A stretch of DNA of 32,608 nucleotides from CAVDWX01 sp963612735 (GTDB lineage Bacteria > Bacillota_I > Bacilli_A > RFN20 > CAG-826), in the NCBI GenBank assembly GCA_963612735.1, contig CAVDWX010000097.1, positions 1 through 32,608 of the forward strand, in the 5' to 3' direction. A model generated the notes under the pieces. It was not told where the DNA came from. It did not search any database and worked only from the letters and a program-made list of their open reading frames with translations. Shown piece by piece: positions 25,890 to 32,608 of the stretch; the first letter of the stretch is position 1, and each line of letters starts with the position of its first letter. A program made the translations under genes and the position numbers.

Positions 25890-27090
25890 CACTGAATCCT
25901 ATATTTCTATAGGCGCTGACTATTTCTTCAGAAGATTTTTCTTCTGTCTACCGTTTCGGTTCTCAAATGCTTCGTTTCCTAAAACATTGACACGTATCAA
26001 TAGTGTCCCTACTCCCCAACAACGGGGATAGTCGATACAGGTTTAATTTTGTCTAAGTGGATATGAATGATTATTAAGAGAATATTTTTCACCTGAATTA
26101 ATTAATCGAATTGTACTTAAGCTACAATTATTTTCTTTTGCGATTTGTCTTAGAGATTTATCAGTAGATAAAATTTCATCACAAATTTTTTGCACATCCT
26201 GTTTGCTTAATTTGTTATTAGCATAAGATATTGTTCTTAATGGATATTGTTCATTTTGAAGTCTAGATCTTTTCCCATTATTTATTGCTTGAATAGTTGC
26301 AGCAGAAACATTATATCTTTTTGCTATTTCTGTATTTGATATAAAATCATTTTTTAATAAATCTACAATTTCTAACACTTGTTGTTGAGTAAGAATTCGA
26401 CCTTGAGTTAATTCTCGTAAAGGATAAACTTCATTATCTCGTTTACGTCTCTTTCCTGTATTGATTTCAGATAACATAACAACAGAAATTCCTGTCATAG
26501 AAGATATTTCATTAAATGGTTTATTTGTATTTTTAATTAAATCATAAGCCATATCAATAATTGCATCTTCAAATTTCCCTTTTTTATAATTTTTAGGGCT
26601 GCCGCCTGGTGTTAAGTTATACTTTTTAGGATCATCATAAGTGTTATAATAATTAATCCAATACATTTCACGCTCATCTAAATTGTCTTGTGATGGCACT
26701 TCTTCTAAAATATGAAATTCATACATTTCAATTCCATATTTTCTAATTCCTCTACTTAGAGGATAATAATACTCTCTAACATTTTGATTAAATGGATCAT
26801 ATTGTTCATGTTTTTTTCGTCTTTGGTCTATATTAATTGTTTGACCAATATAAACATATTCTCCTAAATCTTTTTTAAAATAACCATAAATATAATTCAT
26901 AGAAAAGTCTCCTTTATTTTTTTGTTAATATATTATAAGACACTTTTCTCACTTTTTCAAAATTACTTCCCACGAGATTGCCTTCACACCATTTAGGTTG
27001 CTTTCGCCATTACGGTCAGGCTCCCTCGTTAGCCACAATTGTGACCCCACTGATTAGTGGTAAAATAGATAAGGGCAATACTTAGTGTTT
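25890..27090 (-). ncRNA. Group I intron in the primase gene, encoding a GIY-YIG endonuclease
   Basis: The exon sequences require removal of this segment: FEG | EKS restores the TOPRIM motif in frame. P1 is exon AGGGU (ending at 27091) with intron GCCCU, with U-G at the splice site; the intron ends in G (25890). P4 is visible as ACGAG with CUCGU in the 5' part (before the endonuclease gene). P7 is visible as GACUAU shortly after the endonuclease stop with AUAGUC nearer the 3' end, with a P8-like CCCC/GGGG hairpin between. The 5' flank (26901-27090) and 3' flank (25890-26042) hold only this RNA structure. It differs in sequence from the polymerase intron, so the two are not recent copies. Confidence 0.8.
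26043..26900 (-). CDS. GIY-YIG homing endonuclease with three C-terminal helix-turn-helix repeats
   Basis: A 285-residue protein with AAAGGAG nine bases before ATG 26900. Residues 1-95 form the GIY-YIG nuclease: NYIYGYF...YVYIGQT, R27-x-x-x-H and the catalytic-type E in REMYWINYYNTY. The rest contains three units of about 60 residues, each with a helix-turn-helix-like stretch (SSMTGISVVMLSEINTG, AKRYNVSAATIQAINNG, AKENNCSLSTIRLINSG) followed by a Y-P-L-R box. These are modular DNA-reading repeats of homing enzymes (NUMOD-type). Three in a row implies a long recognition site. The gene is wholly inside the primase intron, between P4-P6 and P7. Its single Trp is TGG, unlike the TGA-rich HNH gene. 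Confidence 0.85.
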   Translation of the reverse strand: MNYIYGYFKKDLGEYVYIGQTINIDQRRKKHEQYDPFNQNVREYYYPLSRGIRKYGIEMYEFHILEEVPSQDNLDEREMYWINYYNTYDDPKKYNLTPGGSPKNYKKGKFEDAIIDMAYDLIKNTNKPFNEISSMTGISVVMLSEINTGKRRKRDNEVYPLRELTQGRILTQQQVLEIVDLLKNDFISNTEIAKRYNVSAATIQAINNGKRSRLQNEQYPLRTISYANNKLSKQDVQKICDEILSTDKSLRQIAKENNCSLSTIRLINSGEKYSLNNHSYPLRQN

Positions 27091-27831
27091 ACCCTCGAAT
27101 AACACCGCGATATGCTTACGACCAATGGCTTCCTTATTTTCATAAATGCCGTAGAAAGTTACACCAGTTGGATGATTATATAAAATTCCATTGTCATATA
27201 CTGGTCTATATTTACCCTTTGCAATATCTTCTTCACGGAAGAAACGTGCACGTAAACCGATAAGGTCTCCGCTATAATTGAAGTTTGGAATAACAATTGC
27301 ATCGTGTTTCTTATCATATCTAATATTAAACTTTTGCAATGCTTCAATGCTAATTCCCTCTTGAATCCAAGGCATTAACCCAATATAATCAAATGAATAA
27401 TTATTCAATACCTTTGCATCATATATCTTAAAAGTCAATGGTGTCATTGGTCCGCGGTGATTTAACGTCTGCATATAACGAATGTCTTCGGCACTATTAT
27501 CATATGTTTCAACACTTAAAGGTTCATCAACGTTCAAGTCACAAACTGAAACCGCCTCTCTTAATGTGATATCTTGTCCACGCAATTTATACATACGTTG
27601 TAATAACGTAAATATATCAAATGTATCATTACATTCTGTAAAACAATGGAATAGTTTACTATCTTTATAATAATATAATTTTGGACTTCCACCTGTTAAA
27701 TTATGACAGCAAGTTGGAAACACAATGTAATCAGATGTTTCTTCATAAGGTTCAACATCAAATTGCAATAGGATATCTTTCAACATCTCGTCTGTTAATT
27801 CTTGTCTTAAGTCTTTAAAACTAATTGCCAC
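27091..27831 (-). CDS. dnaG: DnaG-like primase, exon 1 (zinc finger and start of TOPRIM)
   Basis: The 5' exon, 247 codons, ATG 27831. The CHC2-type zinc finger is at residues 41-67: TCCHNL...LFHCFTECNDTFD (C41/C42, H43, C63, C67). The RNA polymerase-like domain follows (MPWIQEGISIEALQKFNIRY, AIVIPNFNYSGDLIGLRARF, the typical R-x-R-F), and the exon ends in IAVLFEG, the TOPRIM Glu motif, where the intron is inserted. It would make RNA primers for the DnaB-like helicase encoded just upstream. The start overlaps the helicase end by 11 bases, so the two are translationally coupled. Confidence 0.85.
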
Positions 27832-29443
27832 TTGATATCACCCCTCTTGTTAATAAATCTAAATAGTCCATTGGAGTTTGCTTATATTTAAATTGTGCAA
27901 TATCAATAACTCCTTTGTAATTTGCATCTGTTACGAATAAATCTTCACAATGACAAGTTGCATGGTCGAAATAACGCCAAATTTTTACCGCATTAAGTTC
28001 ACCACGTCTATTTTTATAAATATCAACCACTAAGTTTGGGTCATGTGTATATTTGTCTGGGTCACTTCGTTTAATTTCCATCCACATCGCTTCGACCATT
28101 TTCCATTCTTCTGGATCGATACGAACTGCAATTGAACCTAAGTCAACTTTATCGGCAACCGCTTTTGAACCACGGATACAATTTTGATCTCGCAAACCGA
28201 TGACTCTTTTTGCCCATCCATCATTTAATTGAGTTGCACTTTGAATAAATACATTATGTTGCATCGCTATTTCTTTTAAACTATTTGATAACATCATTAA
28301 TGCAACGTCTTCTCTTATTGCTATATCTCTAAATTCACTTAAAAGACCAGGTGAACTAAAGATGTAATCATAAAAGATATATTCAACACCTTCTCTATAT
28401 ATATAATTTATTAAACGAGATTTAATCATCGCAATACTTGGGTCTGGAATACATTCAATAATAAAGTTTGAACCAAACGTATCTATTATATCTAATGCTT
28501 TATTAATTCTTTCTTCTTCATCTGGAGTATAATTACCTAACAAAATTTTCTTTTCATTAACACCACTTACATATGCTAAAATTAATGTTTGAATTTCTTC
28601 GGCGTCCATTTCGGTCGCAACAAATAATACTTTTCGATAATCAACTTGAGTTACATCTCCACGTAAAATTATTTTACCACTCTTATTTATATATGGCATA
28701 CTAATTGAACAGGCATTGCCAACCATAAATCTTGTCTTACCTACACCTGATGGCGCACTATAAATATATAATTTACCTAAACGCGCTCCTCGACCGGCAT
28801 AATTCAAAATTTCTCCATCCATAGGTAAACCTACTTCTGGGCACTCTTTTAATCTCGCTACTAAAGCACGCATACCTTTAGTTGCCTCTTGAGAAGTTCC
28901 TTGGTCTTTACCAATATGAAGATTTTCAATTTCAACTAAATGCGCACGAACAGTTTCAATAATTTTATCTAATGGAATTTTGTTTAACTTTTCATTTTCT
29001 ATGTCCCTATTTAAAGCATCTTTTTTCGTATCATAAAATTCAGATGTGTCAATACCAACACTTTCCAAATCTCTTAACATCGAAAACTTTTTTAATCGAC
29101 CATAATAAAAGTCAAATTGTTTTTCATCACTGCCATCACTTGTTTGATAACATTGAGTTACAAACTCATAACCTCTATCTTTTTTGTATGCCTCATACTG
29201 TGTGTCGTATTGTTTTAGGTATAAGTCTACGTCTTGCGGAGAAATTTGTGCTACACCTGTTTGCGCCATATTATATATAGCATAAAAAACCATCTGATGC
29301 AATGGAATGCTAAAATCGGTTTTTACAAAGGCATAGCGGTCATCTTGCAACAATGATGGTTTTCTCATTAACCAACTCAATACATAAACGGAAGCATTAC
29401 GGTCGAACAAATCCTTTTTAATGATTTTGTCCATCGTCTTCAT
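27821..29443 (-). CDS. dnaB: DnaB-like replicative helicase
   Basis: A 540-residue protein. The Walker A motif is YSAPSGVGKT at about 229-237, followed by VLFVATEMDAEEIQ (the H1a-like strand and Glu), a Walker B-type region at EYIFYDYIFSSPG, and SATQLNDGW...GSKAVADKVD (H4 and arginine-finger region). The N-terminal 180 residues are helical, as in DnaB N-domains. It unwinds DNA at the fork and partners the primase downstream. Two candidate starts exist: ATG 29443, only three bases after GGAG, and ATG 29434, twelve bases after it. The first is used here and the choice is uncertain. It overlaps the upstream gene by 26 bases. Confidence 0.85.
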   Translation of the reverse strand: MKTMDKIIKKDLFDRNASVYVLSWLMRKPSLLQDDRYAFVKTDFSIPLHQMVFYAIYNMAQTGVAQISPQDVDLYLKQYDTQYEAYKKDRGYEFVTQCYQTSDGSDEKQFDFYYGRLKKFSMLRDLESVGIDTSEFYDTKKDALNRDIENEKLNKIPLDKIIETVRAHLVEIENLHIGKDQGTSQEATKGMRALVARLKECPEVGLPMDGEILNYAGRGARLGKLYIYSAPSGVGKTRFMVGNACSISMPYINKSGKIILRGDVTQVDYRKVLFVATEMDAEEIQTLILAYVSGVNEKKILLGNYTPDEEERINKALDIIDTFGSNFIIECIPDPSIAMIKSRLINYIYREGVEYIFYDYIFSSPGLLSEFRDIAIREDVALMMLSNSLKEIAMQHNVFIQSATQLNDGWAKRVIGLRDQNCIRGSKAVADKVDLGSIAVRIDPEEWKMVEAMWMEIKRSDPDKYTHDPNLVVDIYKNRRGELNAVKIWRYFDHATCHCEDLFVTDANYKGVIDIAQFKYKQTPMDYLDLLTRGVISSGN

Positions 29444-29849
29444 CTTCTCCTTTTACATTGATTTCGGAAATATCAAGTTTTTTCGGTTCCCTCTTACGTC
29501 GAGGCACGTTATTAACATTGAATATAATATTATTGTCTTGAATCTCGATTACCTTCCGAGCTTGCTCGGCTTGTCTTTGTTGGTCAAGTTCCAACTTTTG
29601 AAAATATTGTGCAGTTTGTTCTCGAACATTTGGTACAAACCATAAACCATATAGCGGATCTATTTTATCTTGTCTTACTTCTACATACCAAACAATACAA
29701 CGAGCAATTTCTTTTAATGTCATATCGTTTTCTAATACGAACTTATTAATTTGTTTATTAAAGTTAGGAGGGATGGACTGAATGCCCATCACATCCTTAA
29801 TTAATTGCTCTAGTTCGGCACGCGAATATTTTTTACCATTCGTTGCCAT
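29418..29849 (-). CDS. Candidate helicase loader / replication accessory protein
   Basis: A 143-residue protein with AGGAGG directly upstream of ATG 29849. It is helical: SRAELEQLIKDVMGIQ, then NKFVLENDMTLKEIARCIVW, and a central FQKLELDQQRQAEQARK coiled segment, with a basic patch (PRRKREPKK) and an acidic tail (GEDEDDG). There is no Walker motif, so it is not an AAA+ loader. Small helical proteins directly upstream of phage DnaB-like helicase genes are often loaders or replisome organisers, and the gene overlaps the helicase by 26 bases. The role is therefore inferred from position and shape. A regulatory role is also possible. Confidence 0.55.
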   Translation of the reverse strand: MATNGKKYSRAELEQLIKDVMGIQSIPPNFNKQINKFVLENDMTLKEIARCIVWYVEVRQDKIDPLYGLWFVPNVREQTAQYFQKLELDQQRQAEQARKVIEIQDNNIIFNVNNVPRRKREPKKLDISEINVKGEDEDDGQNH

Positions 29850-29858
29850 AAAGACCTC

Positions 29859-30656
29859 CTACTTTATCATTTTTAATACTTCTGCTAAAAATGTATCTAA
29901 TTTTTGTAAGTTCTTTCCATCCTCGGCGATTACTAATGAAGATAATCTCTTGCCTGGGAATAATTCAGTAATATATTGATTAACTAATTCTGCAATGGCG
30001 GCTTGATCTTGTCTACCTAATACTTCTTTATATGAGTTAATAACTCTTTCTTGTATTACTCTAAAGTTTTCGGCATCTAATTCTTTAGTGACAAGTTGAT
30101 CTGCGCGATTCATCGCTTCTTTAATTTTCTTCATTTGTTCTTCTTGAAGTTTGATTAAGTTTTCTTTTGTATCAGTTGGTAAATCTTCACCTTGATAAAC
30201 ATATAAGCCTAAACCATGACGAGCACACGCCTTAACAAATGCACGTTGGATTGCTTTATTTACTGCTACAGATGTAATAGTTGCAAATGGAACTGAATTT
30301 TGATGATTATCCATAACTGCTAAGATTTCAATTTCCTCAATACCGCAAATTGTTACACCTACTTTAACCCAACAAGTTTTGCCATCTGTGAAATATGGAT
30401 ACTCTGTTTTAAAAGTATTTGTTACAACATTTCTTACACCTGTGTTTACATCAGTTATTTCACGTGTTTCAGTGGTTTCTACTTCTCTTGTATAGATTTT
30501 ATATTCTGCATCTGGATACTTTGTTCTTAATATCTCCCACGCATTTGCCCAACTTAAATAAGATAATCCTAATTTCTTTTTAATACGTTCGCCTAAGTCA
30601 ATTGCATTTAAGTCTTTAAAAATTTGTTGTCTAGTTTCTAATTGTTCTTTAGTCAT
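29859..30656 (-). CDS. Single-strand annealing protein, DUF1071/Rad52-like
   Basis: A 265-residue protein with GGAG seven bases before ATG 30656. The family pattern is clear: LSYLSWANAWEILRTKYPDA, a beta region with TDGKTCWVKVGVTI and EILAVMDNHQN, then VNKAIQRAFVKACARHGLGL and YVYQGEDLP. These phage recombinases pair complementary single strands during recombination-dependent replication; the N-terminal fold is related to Rad52/Sak proteins. The C-terminal 90 residues are helical and charged. It stands between the ssDNA-binding protein and the helicase genes, the usual order in such modules, and would use single strands exposed by RecJ. All Trp are TGG. Confidence 0.8.
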   Translation of the reverse strand: MTKEQLETRQQIFKDLNAIDLGERIKKKLGLSYLSWANAWEILRTKYPDAEYKIYTREVETTETREITDVNTGVRNVVTNTFKTEYPYFTDGKTCWVKVGVTICGIEEIEILAVMDNHQNSVPFATITSVAVNKAIQRAFVKACARHGLGLYVYQGEDLPTDTKENLIKLQEEQMKKIKEAMNRADQLVTKELDAENFRVIQERVINSYKEVLGRQDQAAIAELVNQYITELFPGKRLSSLVIAEDGKNLQKLDTFLAEVLKMIK

Positions 30657-30679
30657 CTTTTCTCCTTTATCTTATTTTT

Positions 30680-30707
30680 AAAATGGGCGATAAAAATCTT
30701 ACCGCCC
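30680..30707 (-). terminator. Hairpin after the ssDNA-binding protein gene (partial terminator)
   Basis: On the minus strand GGGCGGTAAG pairs with the complementary half ending in CGCCC (30685-30707, two G-U pairs), followed by ATTTTAAAAATA. It lies between the ssb stop and the annealing-protein gene in the same direction and probably reduces, not ends, transcription, giving more ssb message. Confidence 0.55.
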
Positions 30708-30717
30708 TAATTATTGT

Positions 30718-31608
30718 CTAAATCAAACTTGTTTGTCTTGATGTTACTGGAGCAGCTGGAGTTTGAACGGCTGCACTTGGTGTGCTTGCAGCGGCACTTT
30801 TTGCGGCAGCAGCAATAGTTGCATCCTTTGCTTTATATGCTGAGATTAAGTTTGTGATTACTTCTGATGGATAAGCACCTTCCTCAACTGTGAATGGATT
30901 ACTTCCACCTGTAATATAGAAGCCGCTAATTGTGTTAGTATAAGTTTTAGTAATTGGAGTACCAAATCCACCTTTCTTATCTTCAACAACAGTTGTTTCT
31001 TCAATACTCATTAAATCGCCTTGGATACGAACTGTGTCGCCAACTTTCCAAGTTCCAACACCTTCTCTTAATTCAACATTAGTTGGTTGAACATTAAAAC
31101 CAAATACTGACATATTATCACCCTTATAGTTTTGTTGACCAATACTAAAGTCATAACGATAGATTTCTCCGGCTTTATTTTTCTTTTCTTCAATAGATTT
31201 AACAACAAATCCACTCATAATGAAAGTTGCTGTATCTAAAGTAGTTTCTGGAACTACTGAGAAGAATCTGCCTGAAATTGCAGAGAATGAAATCATTTGT
31301 TCTTTGTTTTTGCTCCAAATACGATTTTCTCTTAATGAGCCTGATACTTGAACTTTTTTACCTTTTGAATTAACTAATTCTGTATATTGTTTATACAAAT
31401 TACTTTCTTTATTTTCTTGAGTTAGTTTATAAGTGAAAGCTTCAATTTTAAAGATATTGTCCTTTCCTTGTAATGAACTAACTACAGATGCTTTAATAGA
31501 AACATATTCTTTATTTCCTTTATCTACACCTGTTCTAACATCTACGTCAGCTAAACGACCAACGATAGTTACGCTGTTTTCTGCGGCTAATTTTACTTGA
31601 TCTGCCAT
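30718..31608 (-). CDS. ssb: Phage single-stranded DNA-binding protein with two OB-fold regions
   Basis: A 296-residue protein. The first OB-like region begins ENSVTIVGRLADVDVRTG and contains KKVQVSGSLRENRIWS; the second begins MSGFVVKSIEEKKN and contains VGDTVRIQGDLMSIEE. The pattern of I-x-G-R-L and V-x-G-x-L strands repeated twice indicates tandem OB folds as in large phage SSBs. The C-terminal 45 residues are a low-complexity Ala/Pro/Ser linker ending RQTSLI, lacking the acidic tip found in bacterial SSB, so partner docking must differ. Second gene of the early operon. Its downstream hairpin would support high expression. Two Trp, both TGG. Confidence 0.7.
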   Translation of the reverse strand: MADQVKLAAENSVTIVGRLADVDVRTGVDKGNKEYVSIKASVVSSLQGKDNIFKIEAFTYKLTQENKESNLYKQYTELVNSKGKKVQVSGSLRENRIWSKNKEQMISFSAISGRFFSVVPETTLDTATFIMSGFVVKSIEEKKNKAGEIYRYDFSIGQQNYKGDNMSVFGFNVQPTNVELREGVGTWKVGDTVRIQGDLMSIEETTVVEDKKGGFGTPITKTYTNTISGFYITGGSNPFTVEEGAYPSEVITNLISAYKAKDATIAAAAKSAAASTPSAAVQTPAAPVTSRQTSLI

Positions 31609-31634
31609 AATTAATTTTATCTCCTTTTCTTTTC

Positions 31635-31943
31635 TTAATTATTTGGACTAATTGGGAAGTCCTTCCCTTTCTGTGTTAAGGAATAAGTTTTATATTCCTT
31701 TAATTGAGTTGCTCCTTTATTGTTCACAAATGAACGTTCGGTAGAAGCTACCTCACTAATGAGTCCTTTCATTTTTAATGAATTCAATACGGGATAAACG
31801 CCCTTGATGTTTAGAATATCTATCAAATCTTTGCCGACGATTTGCACATTACCATCTTCAAGATTTTGAAAATATTCTAAAACCTTCATCCCGTTCGGAG
31901 TTAAAACGATTTTTTCTTCTTTTAAATTATCTTCATTATTCAT
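31635..31943 (-). CDS. Winged helix-turn-helix DNA-binding protein (early regulator)
   Basis: A 102-residue protein, first gene after the consensus early promoter, with AAAGGAG eight bases before ATG 31943. The central part is a winged helix: LTPNGMKVLEYFQN (helix 1), VGKDLIDILNIKGVYPVLNS (helix 2, turn, helix 3) and a wing with EYKTYSLTQKGKDF, the usual end of MarR/PadR-like wings. There is no obvious ligand or dimer domain beyond this. It is likely to regulate phage promoters, perhaps its own, since an inverted repeat lies at the start of its leader. This role is inferred. Confidence 0.6.
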   Translation of the reverse strand: MNNEDNLKEEKIVLTPNGMKVLEYFQNLEDGNVQIVGKDLIDILNIKGVYPVLNSLKMKGLISEVASTERSFVNNKGATQLKEYKTYSLTQKGKDFPISPNN

Positions 31944-31984
31944 CTTACTTTACTCCTTTACTTTTTGGGCTACAATTCATTAAC

Positions 31985-32008
31985 TAATTAATTTCTTCTC
32001 ATTAATTA
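31985..32008. repeat. Inverted repeat in the early-operon leader (possible operator)
   Basis: TAATTAAT (31985-31992) and ATTAATTA (32001-32008) are perfect inverted arms around eight bases, starting about eight bases downstream of the -10. It may be an operator for the winged-helix protein or a leader hairpin. AT-richness makes chance possible. Confidence 0.4.
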
Positions 32009-32015
32009 CATATAT

Positions 32016-32044
32016 ATTATACAACATTTTTTTCATTTTGTCAA
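32016..32044 (-). promoter_or_regulatory. Consensus early promoter
   Basis: Minus-strand TTGACA (32039-32044), 17 bases, TATAAT (32016-32021): a perfect match. It drives the winged-helix, ssb, annealing-protein, helicase, primase and recJ genes and sits just after the stop of the topoisomerase gene. Confidence 0.9.
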
Positions 32045-32056
32045 TATTATTTTACA

Positions 32057-32608
32057 TTATTTGACATCAATTAACATACGAGTCGATAGCGCGGCTCCAG
32101 TAGACATTTTGCCTTTAATAGATACTTTATTACGATTGATAGCAAATGGCGTTCCCATTTTTGGAATTAAATAAATTGAATCTCTACCATCGTCAAACTT
32201 AATTAGTCTAATATTGTCTTCAGGCACAGATTGTCCTTTATTACCACGTTGATCGCCGCGGTTAAAATCCTTTCCATACACTAATTTGGCTTGCCACTTA
32301 TCATTTACGCTTAAAAGTAAATCATTATCTCCGATGATGGCAGCGCTACTTACAGATGCAAAACCAGTTTTAACTCCCAAAGTTAATTTTGATGCAACCG
32401 GTAAATCACTAATGTTAAGGCGCAATACTTTCGCTGTTTCCACGCAATAAATTAATATTGTATCATCATCATTGCATTCGTCGGCAAAAACTAACGTATC
32501 ATCTTCTTTTAAGCGCATTACACGTTCCGCTTTATTGAACTTGTATTCTGAAGTGGCGCTTACTTTAATATTACCATTTAACGTAACTGTAACAATCTTA
32601 CTTTTACC
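32057..32608 (-). CDS. Type II topoisomerase subunit A, C-terminal beta-pinwheel (5' end outside window)
   Basis: The last 183 residues of a longer minus-strand gene, open from the window edge to TAA at 32057. Repeated strands such as VTLNGNIKVSA, LIYCVETAKVLRLNISDLP, LGVKTGFASVSSA and YLIPKMGTPFAINRNKVSIK, each spaced by about 45 residues, fit the blades of a GyrA/ParC C-terminal domain that wraps DNA, including a G-D-x-R-G-N-x-G segment. Phage topoisomerases help relieve supercoils at forks. The catalytic tyrosine lies outside the window, so gyrase and topo IV type cannot be separated. Confidence 0.6.
   Translation of the reverse strand, partial: GKSKIVTVTLNGNIKVSATSEYKFNKAERVMRLKEDDTLVFADECNDDDTILIYCVETAKVLRLNISDLPVASKLTLGVKTGFASVSSAAIIGDNDLLLSVNDKWQAKLVYGKDFNRGDQRGNKGQSVPEDNIRLIKFDDGRDSIYLIPKMGTPFAINRNKVSIKGKMSTGAALSTRMLIDVK

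Noticed and set aside
1..32608. A tRNA for UGA in the window
   Set aside because: I looked in the few intergenic gaps and intron flanks and saw no cloverleaf with a TTC-loop motif. The decoding tRNA must be elsewhere or from the host.

Overview
The window is part of a tailed double-stranded DNA phage or prophage genome that reads UGA as tryptophan (genetic code 4). Several genes are open only if TGA is Trp, conserved motifs run straight through those TGA codons, and every stop I assigned is TAA or TAG. This points to a Mollicutes-like host, or to a phage that brings its own UGA-decoding tRNA. No tRNA gene is visible here, so the window alone cannot separate the two. The DNA is AT-rich and several promoters match TTGACA-N17-TATAAT, which fits a Bacillota/Mycoplasmatota-type host.

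Layout. From 1 to about 15,980 lies the late module, mostly on the + strand: the end of a tail-tip gene, an S74 chaperone protein, a lysis cassette (coiled-coil membrane protein, papain-like cysteine protease, LL-H-type holin), a string of tail-fibre and receptor-binding genes with collagen-like and other repeats, a nucleotidyltransferase-fold gene and another virion-like protein. A two-gene minus-strand cassette (RuvC-like resolvase and a 64-residue protein) is inserted at 2634-3556. A bidirectional terminator at about 15,990 separates the late module from the convergent early module. That module is all on the minus strand: topoisomerase subunit A C-terminus, winged-helix protein, ssDNA-binding protein, Rad52-like annealing protein, candidate helicase loader, DnaB-like helicase, DnaG-like primase, RecJ, a small protein, DNA polymerase III alpha, a protein resembling phage radical-SAM-type proteins, a DnaQ-like exonuclease and a lipoate-ligase-fold protein. 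Together these make a nearly self-sufficient replication and recombination set.

Three things stand out. (1) The polymerase gene and the primase gene are each split by a group I intron carrying a homing endonuclease (HNH-AP2 and GIY-YIG). For the polymerase intron the P1 and P10 pairings fix both splice sites and rebuild an intact FQ motif. (2) The first catalytic motif of the polymerase PHP domain is broken by 13 nt laid out like a translational bypass site: a CAU codon, an immediate UAA, then a matching CAU. Removing these 13 nt and the intron leaves exactly 1349 codons. (3) The lysis cassette holds a protease and no visible wall-degrading enzyme, which would suit a wall-less host; this protease gene carries two +1 frameshifts in homopolymer runs.

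UGA use is uneven. The tail-tip, resolvase, protease, nucleotidyltransferase, radical-SAM-like and HNH genes use it often. The core replication genes and the large fibre genes use only UGG.
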